Shown: piece after piece, positions 55,851-62,864 of the stretch
Position numbering within the stretch: the first letter of the stretch is position 1
Layout of the letters: each line of letters opens with the position of its first letter
Origin: Leclercia pneumoniae
GTDB taxonomy: Bacteria; Pseudomonadota; Gammaproteobacteria; Enterobacterales; Enterobacteriaceae
Direction of reading: 5' to 3'
Length of the DNA stretch: 64,000 bases
Assembly: GCF_017348915.1 (NCBI RefSeq)
Contig: NZ_CP071383.1
Coordinates: 1,054,001-1,118,000 of the forward strand
Program-made: the position numbers and the translations under genes
The notes under the pieces: generated by a model
What the model was told of the DNA's origin: nothing
The model's input: the letters and a program-made list of their open reading frames with translations, nothing else
Databases searched by the model: none

Positions 55851-56646
55851 CAGGTAACGACGCGACACCAAAAACCAGCAATATCAGGTCAGTTCGTTCA
55901 GCCATGTTCACGGATGCCAGAAACGGCGCAATGTAGGTATAAAAGATGTTGTGCGCCAGTACGAACGTCAGTACCACAAATAACACCGGGCGGACGCCTG
56001 CAAGCGTCAAAATCTGTCTCAGCGGCAGGCGTTTACCCGCAGCCAGCCCCGCAAAATCAGGCACCCGGATACGCACCCATACCATCAACCCCACCGCCAT
56101 CACGCTCATGATACCGAAGCACATGCGCCACCCGATCAGGCTGCCAAGAAGAGTGCCGGCAGGCACGCCAAGCGACAGAGCAAGTGGAGTGCCGACCATC
56201 GCTATGGCAATAGCCCGGCCTTTCTTTTCGTCTGGCACCATACGTGCGGCATAGCCAGCCAGCAATGCCCAAACGAGCCCGGCTGAAACGCCGGCCAGGA
56301 ACCTTGCCGCCATCGTAATGACATAATTACCAGAGAACGCTGTGACGGTATTTGCGACAACAAATCCTGTCAGCGCGAGCAGTAATAACGGGCGGCGACG
56401 CATGCCCTGCGTGGCGGTAATCAGAGGGATAGCAGCCACCAGCGATCCGACAGCGTAAAGCGTAACGAACTGTCCGGCCAGCGCGCCCGAAATATTCATG
56501 CCAGCACTAATCTGCGGCAACAATCCCGCAGGGAGAGCTTCTGTCACAATGGTAATGAACCCTGCGAGGGCGAGCGCCAAAAGCGCGGCAATGGGGAGCC
56601 GATCATGTTCAGCATTTTGACGCTGAGTGAGAGTTGAATTAGTCAT
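55828..56646 (-). pseudogene. MFS sugar/drug exporter (AraJ-like), 3' truncated
   Basis: The frame encodes about 263 authentic residues (FITIVTEALPAGLLPQIS, YAVGSLVAAIPLITATQGMRRRPLL, ARFLAGVSAGLVWALLAGYAARMVP) and then stops after FGVASLPGIGVSAA. Normal members have 390-400 residues and 12 membrane segments; here about eight remain. The last residues are encoded by the VOC-derived sequence. It is divergent from a LysR gene that may have regulated it. Confidence 0.8.
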
Positions 56647-56795
56647 AGTTGTGCCTTGCTGCGCGGCGGAGCCCCGTCTTTGTTACCCGGGGCCGCCAGA
56701 GGAAGTGGGTAGCAGCCATAATGCGGGTGTTACTTATTCAGGACAATAATGCTAATGTTCAAAACATATCGGACAAATATTCTTAAGTGTTGTTA

Positions 56796-57698
56796 ATGAT
56801 GGAATCACTGAGTGGTATTACCTTTTTCGTGCAGGCAGCAGAAGCGTTGAGCTTCTCCGGGGCCGGTCGAAACCTTGGCGTTTCTTCATCAACGGTAGGC
56901 AAAAGCGTCTCCCGGCTGGAAGAGCGGCTGGGCGTCCGCCTGTTTCACCGCAGCACGCGTAGCATAAGGCTCACCGCTGAGGGCGGTCTGTTCCTTGAAC
57001 GATGCCGCCGCATTCTGAGCGAAGTGGAAGCCGCCGAGCTGGAGCTTTCTGAAACCAGACTACAACCCCGCGGGCGCTTGCGTATCAGTATGCCTCTTGT
57101 TGGTATGCTGGTGATGCCTGCCATAACCGCCTTCATGCATCGTTATCCCGAGGTCGAGCTGGATGTGGATTTTTCGGATCGCATGGTAGATGTGATTGAA
57201 GAGGGATTCGATGTAGTGATGCGTACCGGTGAACCGGCTGATTCACGCCTTATGTCACGCACGCTGGGCAACTATCAACTAAAGCTGGTTGCTTCACCGG
57301 GCTATCTGGAAGCGTTCGGGGTACCCGAAACCCCTAACGATCTGATCCAGCATGCCTGCCTGCACCACAGATTTCCTAGTACGGGCAGGCTTGAACCCTG
57401 GCCGCTGAAAACATCCTCTGATACACCGGTCGTAAGCCCACCAGTAACGATGATATGCAACACCTCGGCCGCACTGATGGACGTTGCCCTGGCAGGGCTG
57501 GGCATAGCCTGCCTGCCGGATTTCATGATTCGGCCCTCTCTGGCGACAGGCCAACTTCAGCTCGTCCTTGATCAGCATATCGCGCATCAGGGTACGTTCA
57601 GATTGTTATGGCCCTCAAGTAAGTTTCTCTCACCCAAAATACGCGTGTTCATCGACTTTATGGCCGAAACGCTTTTTCGGGACGAGGATGAGACCTAA
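56796..57698 (+). CDS. LysR-family transcriptional regulator
   Basis: The product is 300 or 301 residues. The N-terminal winged helix-turn-helix is FVQAAEALSFSGAGRNLGVSSSTVGKSVSRLEERLGVRLF. The C-terminal effector domain begins GRLRISMPLVGMLVMPAI. It is probably intact. It is divergent from the truncated MFS gene, so it may control a transporter that no longer works. The start codon is either of two adjacent ATGs (56796, 56799); neither has a strong ribosome binding site. Confidence 0.88.
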   Translation: MMESLSGITFFVQAAEALSFSGAGRNLGVSSSTVGKSVSRLEERLGVRLFHRSTRSIRLTAEGGLFLERCRRILSEVEAAELELSETRLQPRGRLRISMPLVGMLVMPAITAFMHRYPEVELDVDFSDRMVDVIEEGFDVVMRTGEPADSRLMSRTLGNYQLKLVASPGYLEAFGVPETPNDLIQHACLHHRFPSTGRLEPWPLKTSSDTPVVSPPVTMICNTSAALMDVALAGLGIACLPDFMIRPSLATGQLQLVLDQHIAHQGTFRLLWPSSKFLSPKIRVFIDFMAETLFRDEDET

Positions 57699-58032
57699 TA
57701 AGTCTGCATGGGCATTTGGGGGGATCGCTTGCGAATGCAGTATCCGCTTTTTGCTCACAGCGGACGTTGGCTCACAACCTGGCTTGCTTTGCGCCAGAAG
57801 CGGAAGTTTATTTACCCCAACTGTCGAAAGGTGAATCATTGCGTTAAGGCTTTGTTTGCGTATCTGTCCCAGAAACCGGTCATTTTGAATAGGCGGGGCG
57901 TTCAGAAACGCCAGTAATCGACTTGCCTATAGCACTTATCAGAGAGGGTATACGACACCTTCGTGTCCGTATGTATAACGCTTTCCCTGTGTTATTGTGC
58001 CAATAAGTGCATGGGTAAATTAAGGATGAGAT
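57699..58032. other. Repeat-bearing gap after the LysR gene
   Basis: No gene is seen. It contains the palindrome at 57742-57765, a related half-site GCCAGAAGCGGAA at 57794-57806, and an inverted GGCGTTC/GAACGCC-type hairpin near 57896-57912. Confidence 0.5.
57742..57765. repeat. GTCCGCT...AGCGGAC palindrome, copy 1
   Basis: ATCCGCTTTTTGCTCACAGCGGAC in full form has TCCGCT and AGCGGA arms around about 10 nt. It is one of three similar units in this accessory region. Confidence 0.6.
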
Positions 58033-58551
58033 ATGTCCCGATTTAATTATATGAGTGACGACTACTTATCGACAGTATTTGCCGATGAGTCATTTACTTG
58101 TGATTGCTGTAAAAAAATTAGCAATGCTAAATATATCGGCCCCCAATATTCCACGGCGGATAATGATGCCAGCCTGTGCCCGGATTGCATTCAAACTGGT
58201 GAGGCTGTTCAATCCGGCTTAGTCGATTTTTTTAATGAAATAGATCCTGAATGTGTCGATGAGAACGTCTCGAGTGAAATTTCTTGCCGCACACCGGGCA
58301 TCTTTACCTGGCAAGATCAGGAGTGGGCTACGCATTGTAATGACGCGTGTGAATTTCATGGCGATGCTACTGCTCAGGATATAATTAAAGCAGATGAAAA
58401 AACTATCCAAATCTGGATGGAAAGATACGACCAAAGCCGGAATGACTGGGATACCTTTATGAGCGGGTATCAACCCGGAGGAGATCAGGGGGTTTATAAA
58501 TTCTCGTGTAAACACTGCAACGCTATCGTTCTTAATTGGGATTTCTCATAG
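58033..58551 (+). CDS. CbrC-family (UPF0167) protein
   Basis: The 172-residue protein has paired CxxC motifs at both ends (FTCDCCKKI, LCPDCIQTG and FSCKHCNAIVLNWDFS) that should bind zinc, and the CbrC-type core CRTPGIFTWQDQEWATHCNDACEFHGDA. In E. coli, CbrC is under CreBC control and affects tolerance to colicin E2; the mechanism is unknown. The DNA is noticeably AT-rich compared with the core genome, suggesting transfer. Confidence 0.85.
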   Translation: MSRFNYMSDDYLSTVFADESFTCDCCKKISNAKYIGPQYSTADNDASLCPDCIQTGEAVQSGLVDFFNEIDPECVDENVSSEISCRTPGIFTWQDQEWATHCNDACEFHGDATAQDIIKADEKTIQIWMERYDQSRNDWDTFMSGYQPGGDQGVYKFSCKHCNAIVLNWDFS

Positions 58552-58623
58552 TTCCTGTGAACAAAGAGAGTTGAGTCGCCACGATACCGATATGCACGTT
58601 TGCGTTCTTTGATAAATGTTAAC

Positions 58624-58646
58624 GTCCGCTTTTGCTCAGAGCGGAC
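58624..58646. repeat. GTCCGCT...AGCGGAC palindrome, copy 2
   Basis: GTCCGCT at 58624-58630 and AGCGGAC at 58640-58646 are exact complements with a 9-nt loop (TTTGCTCAG). It lies between the CbrC and monooxygenase genes. Confidence 0.7.
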
Positions 58647-58845
58647 CTTCAGGGCCATCCGGGCCATATCGTGTGGCCCCTTCTGATTCCGCGAATGTTT
58701 CCTTTTCAGGGCGCGCAGGCCTTGCAATGTACTTTGCTTTATCATGATCAAAGCTTCGCTAACGCACTGGCATATTTCGGCGCCCACCGAAGCAACATGC
58801 CTCCGTCATCATTAATCTGTCCGAAATTTGACAATGGAGCGAAAC

Positions 58846-59169
58846 ATGATTGCAGTACTTTTTGAGGCAGATGCCCTGCCAGAAGCGCAGGAAAGATATC
58901 TTCAGCTCGCTTCGGAGCTGAAGCCTCTCTTATCCGACACGCCCGGCTTTATTTCAATTGAGCGTTTCCAGAGCCTGACTACACCCGGAAAAATTCTTTC
59001 GCTGTCGTGGTGGGAAGATGAGGAATCTGTAGCGGGATGGAAGCGAAATGTGATGCATCAGGCTGCTCAGACAGAAGGGAAGCAGTCGATTTTTTCATTC
59101 TACAGAATACGGGTAGCCAGCGTACTCCGTGATTACTCTTCAGATAAGGGAACAAATCAGCATGTATGA
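58846..59169 (+). CDS. Antibiotic biosynthesis monooxygenase-like (ABM) protein
   Basis: This 107-residue ABM ferredoxin-like-fold protein shows PGFISIERFQS, LSLSWWEDEESVAGWKRNVMHQAAQ and a C-terminal YRIRVASVLRDY. ABM proteins are small cofactor-poor oxygenases or heme-degrading enzymes; the substrate here is unknown. The start at 58846 follows GGAG by 7 nt. Its stop overlaps the next start by 8 nt, so it is the first gene of a coupled three-gene operon. Confidence 0.85.
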   Translation: MIAVLFEADALPEAQERYLQLASELKPLLSDTPGFISIERFQSLTTPGKILSLSWWEDEESVAGWKRNVMHQAAQTEGKQSIFSFYRIRVASVLRDYSSDKGTNQHV

Positions 59170-59554
59170 CATTCACGTTATTCTCAAAAATAGCCCGGGT
59201 TCCCTTGGTTCACTGGGGAGTGTATTGGGCGAAAACGGAGTGGGACTTGAAGGCGGTGGCGTATTTACAGGAGCAGAAGGCGGGCACGCACATTTCCTGG
59301 TTGAAGACGGTGAAAAAGCCCGCAGGGTGCTGACTGAAGCCGGTTTTGAAGTCCGCAACCTGTGTCGTCCTCTGGTAAGAAAGTTACCTCAGGAACGGCC
59401 CGGAGAGCTGGGAGAAATAGCGAATACAATTGCCCGGAACGGGATCAATATTCTGGTACAGTACAGTGACCATAGTAACCGGCTCATCCTCATTACGGAT
59501 GATGATGCCCGGGCAGCTGAAGTAACCCAAAAATGGGCAATACCTTCTGAATGA
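59162..59554 (+). CDS. Tandem ACT-domain protein
   Basis: The 130-residue protein has two ACT-like halves (YDIHVILKNSPGSLGSLGSVLGENGVGLEGGG and ERPGELGEIANTIARNGINILVQYSDHSNRLILITDD). Such domains bind amino acids or other small ligands. It is coupled to the ABM gene before it and to the ArsR-type gene after it (ATGA overlap). The three-gene order suggests a ligand sensor working with an oxygenase, but this is inference. Confidence 0.8.
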   Translation: MYDIHVILKNSPGSLGSLGSVLGENGVGLEGGGVFTGAEGGHAHFLVEDGEKARRVLTEAGFEVRNLCRPLVRKLPQERPGELGEIANTIARNGINILVQYSDHSNRLILITDDDARAAEVTQKWAIPSE

Positions 59555-60261
59555 ACCTCGTTAAAACAAAGCACGACAGTGAGCCAGATGATGTCCTTGA
59601 AACATCCATGGCAATGGTGGCTTTTGCGTTGTCTGACCCGTCCAGGGTCAGCATCCTGTGCGCCCTGATGGACGGGCGCGCATGGACAGCCACCGAACTT
59701 AGCGTAGTGGCTGATATAGCAGCCTCGACAACCAGCGGGCACCTAAACCGGCTTCTTACCAACGGTCTGGTTATTTGCCTGACGCAGGGGCGTCATCGCT
59801 ATTACAGCCTTGCGGGACATCATATCGCCGGACTGCTGGAAAACCTGATGGGTGTGTCCATGCGTACTCGTAAGGCTCCTGCCTGTAGTACACCGCACTC
59901 TCTTCGTTATGCACGCACCTGCTATGACCATCTGGCAGGCGAGCTTGCTGTCAACATTTATGAGTGTATGCTGCGGGAAAAATGGCTGGAAGCCGACGGC
60001 TCGGCACTGACGTCAGCCGGCAAAATACATTTTGAGAAAATGGGCGTCGTACTGAATTCACGCTCGCGCCGCAAGCACTGTTGCCCCTGTCTGGACTGGA
60101 GTGAACGACGTTCCCACCTCGGCGGTAATGCTGGCTCGGCACTGCTTACGCTTTTTCTTGAAAAAGAGTGGATAACGCGTACACCGGGATATCGTGAAGT
60201 GAAACTAACCGATTCAGGCAAGGTCGCCATGTATCGGCTGTTTGGGCTTAAAATTACCTGA
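59551..60261 (+). CDS. ArsR-family winged-helix regulator with cysteine-rich C-terminal domain
   Basis: The 236-residue protein has a winged helix at residues about 15-100 (ALSDPSRVSILCALMDGRAWTATELSVVADIAASTTSGHLNRLL). A long C-terminal part holds a Cys-rich motif (RKHCCPCLDWSERRSHLGG) that could sense metal, thiol or oxidant. It lacks the ELCVCD arsenite site seen in the arsR at 62500. Being last in the ABM-ACT operon (4-nt ATGA overlap), it probably regulates it. Confidence 0.85.
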   Translation: MNLVKTKHDSEPDDVLETSMAMVAFALSDPSRVSILCALMDGRAWTATELSVVADIAASTTSGHLNRLLTNGLVICLTQGRHRYYSLAGHHIAGLLENLMGVSMRTRKAPACSTPHSLRYARTCYDHLAGELAVNIYECMLREKWLEADGSALTSAGKIHFEKMGVVLNSRSRRKHCCPCLDWSERRSHLGGNAGSALLTLFLEKEWITRTPGYREVKLTDSGKVAMYRLFGLKIT

Positions 60262-60837
60262 TTAAAGAGGATTGTCATGTGCATATTTTGGCAATTTATG
60301 ATTCATCGTAATAACTTCGCTGATGTTATTCGGCAATCGACGAGCGCCAATATACATTCTCTTCCAGTATACATTCCTTAAAGACGAACGGGTGACACCC
60401 TTACTGACTGACGCGTGAATAAACTTATTATTGGTATCATAAAAACCAACATGGAAGCCATTTTTAATTTTGAAGAAAACAAGATCTCCCGCACGAAGAT
60501 TTTTTTTATCAACCTTTACCCCCATATGAATAAGATCATGAGTGGTAACACGTTTCATAGGAAGGTTGAACCTGTCTTTAAGGGTTCTCCATACAAACCC
60601 GGAGCAATCGACACCATCAATATCAGTCCCTCCCCACTGATAGGGAGCCGTACGCCAGGTGTTCAACTGATCGTGCAGCGCAGCCACGACAGGAATTAAA
60701 TCCGGGGAATAATGACTGTTAGATTTGATAAGAGATTTATTGTTATTATTTTTTACATTATGAACTCTTTTCTCACTGCAACCGGAAATAATCGCTACGA
60801 CTAAAAGAATAACTAATTTAATACTTATAAGTTTCAT
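60262..60837 (-). CDS. NlpC/P60-family lipoprotein endopeptidase
   Basis: The 191-residue protein has a lipoprotein signal peptide ending ISGC and an asparagine-rich linker (NVKNNNNKSLIKSN). The NlpC/P60 domain has the catalytic Cys in GVDCSGFVWRTL, His in GFHVGFYD and the third polar residue nearby (FIHASVSKG). It would cleave peptidoglycan stem peptides. The gene is strongly AT-rich with many AAT/ATA codons, unlike its neighbours, so it was probably acquired. Its stop abuts the convergent ArsR stop. Confidence 0.85.
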   Translation of the reverse strand: MKLISIKLVILLVVAIISGCSEKRVHNVKNNNNKSLIKSNSHYSPDLIPVVAALHDQLNTWRTAPYQWGGTDIDGVDCSGFVWRTLKDRFNLPMKRVTTHDLIHMGVKVDKKNLRAGDLVFFKIKNGFHVGFYDTNNKFIHASVSKGVTRSSLRNVYWKRMYIGARRLPNNISEVITMNHKLPKYAHDNPL

Positions 60838-61170
60838 AAACATTTATACAGGTAACCGGAATGTCATACTAACCCGACAGAAGGATTACCCCTGTATATA
60901 ATGTGAGCAACTTACTCTACATTACAAAATTCATAACTTGTTAATGTTTTTCAGTTATCTTTCTCGTTACTGGTATTGTCATGGCCTTTCAGCAGGCTAA
61001 TTTCGCGCTTCCTCTGGCGTCGCACGTATTCCTTCCACGCCAGTACCGTCATGCTGAACTCCCATCGCTCTCGGCCATAAGCCGTGGTTTATAGGGCTGG
61101 GTTGCAAGAGAGTTAGTCAACAATAAACAGTTTTGCACCCGTACTCGTTTTCGACTGATGTTGCTCTGCA
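60838..61170. other. Gap with possible coding debris
   Basis: The AT-rich left part carries the lipoprotein promoter. Right of 60950 a GC-richer stretch reads on the minus strand as a short open tail (WEFSMTVLAWKEYVRRQRKR...) with no start, which looks like a gene remnant of unknown origin. Confidence 0.35.
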
Positions 61171-61654
61171 TTATCGCCAACCTGATACCCAAATTTTCGC
61201 TTCGCTATCGTCAGGGTAGTAATAGCCATTGGGTATCGATTGCAACTCGACAATACTTCCCCAGGGGGTATAAAAGTATACGCCGGCATTATTTTCAGTG
61301 TCTTCATGACGCGAGTTTCCGTGGGGCTCTGAAAGAAACTTGCCTCCCGCAGCCTTCACTCTTTCAATGGCGTAATTGATATCGTCTACGTATAAAGAAA
61401 TATGTTTCCAGCCAAAATCCTGCACTCTTACCGGCTTCGTTTGATCTTCACTGATAATTTCAAAAAGTTCCAGGTTTGGCCCATTACCAATGCGCAGTAG
61501 CCGCTGCTTGATCATCATTGAGCCAGAGGTTAAGCCCAGTTGTTTCTCGGCATCAGCCCCTTTCAGCGGTGTGTCCTTGTCCGTCAGGCCGTCATAAACA
61601 TATTTTGCATCCAGCGCCTTCTGCAGAAATTCCGTTGCCTGTTGCAGATCTGTT
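61171..61654 (-). pseudogene. VOC family protein, 5' truncated at a palindrome
   Basis: The minus strand reads DLQQATEFLQKALDAKYVYDG...LTSGSMMIKQRLLRIGNGPNLELFEI...HISLYVDDINYAIERVKAAGG...TPWGSIVELQSIP, a nearly whole VOC protein. The first 20-25 residues (the expected HHIGITV start) are lost. Coding sequence begins directly at the palindrome at 61655-61677, before which an in-frame stop occurs. An internal ATG would give only 115 residues. Likely inactive. Confidence 0.78.
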
Positions 61655-61677
61655 GTCCGCTTTGGCCAGAAGCGGAC
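61655..61677. repeat. GTCCGCT...AGCGGAC palindrome, copy 3
   Basis: GTCCGCTT at 61655-61662 and AAGCGGAC at 61670-61677 are exact complements around TGGCCAG. It abuts the broken end of the VOC gene. Confidence 0.75.
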
Positions 61678-61719
61678 GTTGCCAACTCTACGCAGTCTCT
61701 CTTATCGAAGAGATAAACG

Positions 61720-62418
61720 TTAAATTTTTTCCTGATTAACGCGGACGGAGAGCGCCTGGTGGCTCTCTTTTCGTTCGCTATAACGATCGGCGAGATAATC
61801 TGTTTGGCCCTTCAGCAGCAGCGTGATTTTAAATAACTCTTCGGTCACATCGACAATACGATCGTACCAGGAAGAGGGCCTCATTCGTCCATTTTCATCA
61901 AATTCCTGCCAGGCTTTGGCGACTGAGGACTGGTTGGGAATGGTGAACATCCGCATCCAGCGGCCCAGAATACGCATCTGGTTCACGGCATTGAAAGATT
62001 GCGAGCCGCCGCAGACCTGCATCACCGCCAGAGTTTTCCCCTGGGAGGGGCGAAGGGCGCCTTCGCTTAAGGGTATCCAGTCAATCTGGGCTTTCATCAC
62101 CGCGCTCATGGCCCCATGCCGCTCCGGGGAACTCCACACCATGCCGTCACACCATCTGACCAGCCCGCGCAGTTCGGCCACTTTTGGGTGTGTATCCGGG
62201 GCGTCATCCGGCAGGGGTAAACCGGAAGGGTTAAACAGTCTCACCTCTGCGCCCATCGCCGTCAGCAGGCGACCCGCTTCTTCCGCTGCGAAACGGCTGT
62301 ACGAACGCTCCCTTACCGAGCCGTACAAAATCAGAATACGTGGCGGCTCCTGAAGCTGCAGGCGTTCAGCAATCTTTTGGTCAAAGCATTCAGCGTTCAG
62401 GGCAGGGAACTGTTCCAT
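61720..62418 (-). CDS. arsH: ArsH, NADPH-dependent FMN reductase / organoarsenical oxidase
   Basis: The 232-residue flavodoxin-fold protein matches ArsH throughout: FMN loop [17 protein letters not shown] near residue 33, [21 protein letters not shown] near 96 and [29 protein letters not shown]. It oxidises trivalent organoarsenicals such as methylarsenite to less toxic forms. It is divergent from arsR across the candidate operator. Confidence 0.95.
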   Translation of the reverse strand: MEQFPALNAECFDQKIAERLQLQEPPRILILYGSVRERSYSRFAAEEAGRLLTAMGAEVRLFNPSGLPLPDDAPDTHPKVAELRGLVRWCDGMVWSSPERHGAMSAVMKAQIDWIPLSEGALRPSQGKTLAVMQVCGGSQSFNAVNQMRILGRWMRMFTIPNQSSVAKAWQEFDENGRMRPSSWYDRIVDVTEELFKITLLLKGQTDYLADRYSERKESHQALSVRVNQEKI

Positions 62419-62452
62419 TGTTTACTCCGGGAGATGATGATTTCAAAAAATA

Positions 62453-62474
62453 CACATATGATTTACCATATATG
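62453..62474. promoter_or_regulatory. Candidate ArsR operator
   Basis: CACATATGATTTACCATATATG holds two CATAT-type half-sites in the arsH-arsR gap, 26 bp before arsR. It resembles ArsR sites (TCATNNNNNNNTTTG/ATATATG class). The assignment is from position and AT-rich symmetry. Confidence 0.5.
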
Positions 62475-62499
62475 AAAGATAAAGGGAACGGAGCAAAAA

Positions 62500-62820
62500 A
62501 TGCTACAGCCTGTGCAGCTTTTTAAAATCCTGGCGGATGAGACCCGCCTTGCCATTGTCATGCTTCTCCGGCATTCGGGTGAGCTGTGCGTCTGCGATAT
62601 TTGCGCGGCTACTTCGGAGTCACAGCCCAAAATTTCCCGGCATATGGCTATCCTGCGTGAAGCAGGGTTGGTGCTCGATCGTCGGGAAGGCAAATGGATC
62701 CACTATCGTCTTTCTCCCCACATGCCGGCGTGGGCCAGTGAAACAATAACGATGTCATGGCAGTGCCTGCGCGAAGAGGTGGGTGAATGGTTAAAAAAAT
62801 CCGCCTGTACCTCCTGCTGA
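62500..62820 (+). CDS. arsR: Arsenite-responsive repressor ArsR
   Basis: The 106-residue ArsR/SmtB winged-helix protein has the arsenite site ELCVCDIC in the recognition-helix region (residues about 28-35). The DNA-recognition segment is SESQPKISRHMAILREAGLVLDRREGKWIHYRL. It represses the ars genes and is released by As(III) or Sb(III). GGAG lies 6-8 nt before the start. The C terminus (SACTSC) adds a further cysteine pair. Confidence 0.96.
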   Translation: MLQPVQLFKILADETRLAIVMLLRHSGELCVCDICAATSESQPKISRHMAILREAGLVLDRREGKWIHYRLSPHMPAWASETITMSWQCLREEVGEWLKKSACTSC

Positions 62821-62827
62821 GTAGTGT

Positions 62828-62850
62828 AATCATATACGTATAATCATATA
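62828..62850. promoter_or_regulatory. Direct AATCATATA repeats between arsR and arsB
   Basis: AATCATATA occurs at 62828-62836 and 62842-62850, with the palindrome TATACGTATA overlapping the first copy. It sits just before the arsB ribosome binding site (AAAGGAGCC) and may be a second ArsR site or an internal promoter element. Confidence 0.4.
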
Positions 62851-62864
62851 TAAAGGAGCCTAAA

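Noticed and set aside
58494..58787. 97-codon minus-strand frame
   Set aside because: It overlaps the CbrC gene end and the palindrome, lacks a ribosome binding site and has no known family.
61823..62353. 176-codon plus-strand frame over arsH
   Set aside because: Antisense to arsH, a clear flavodoxin-fold gene.
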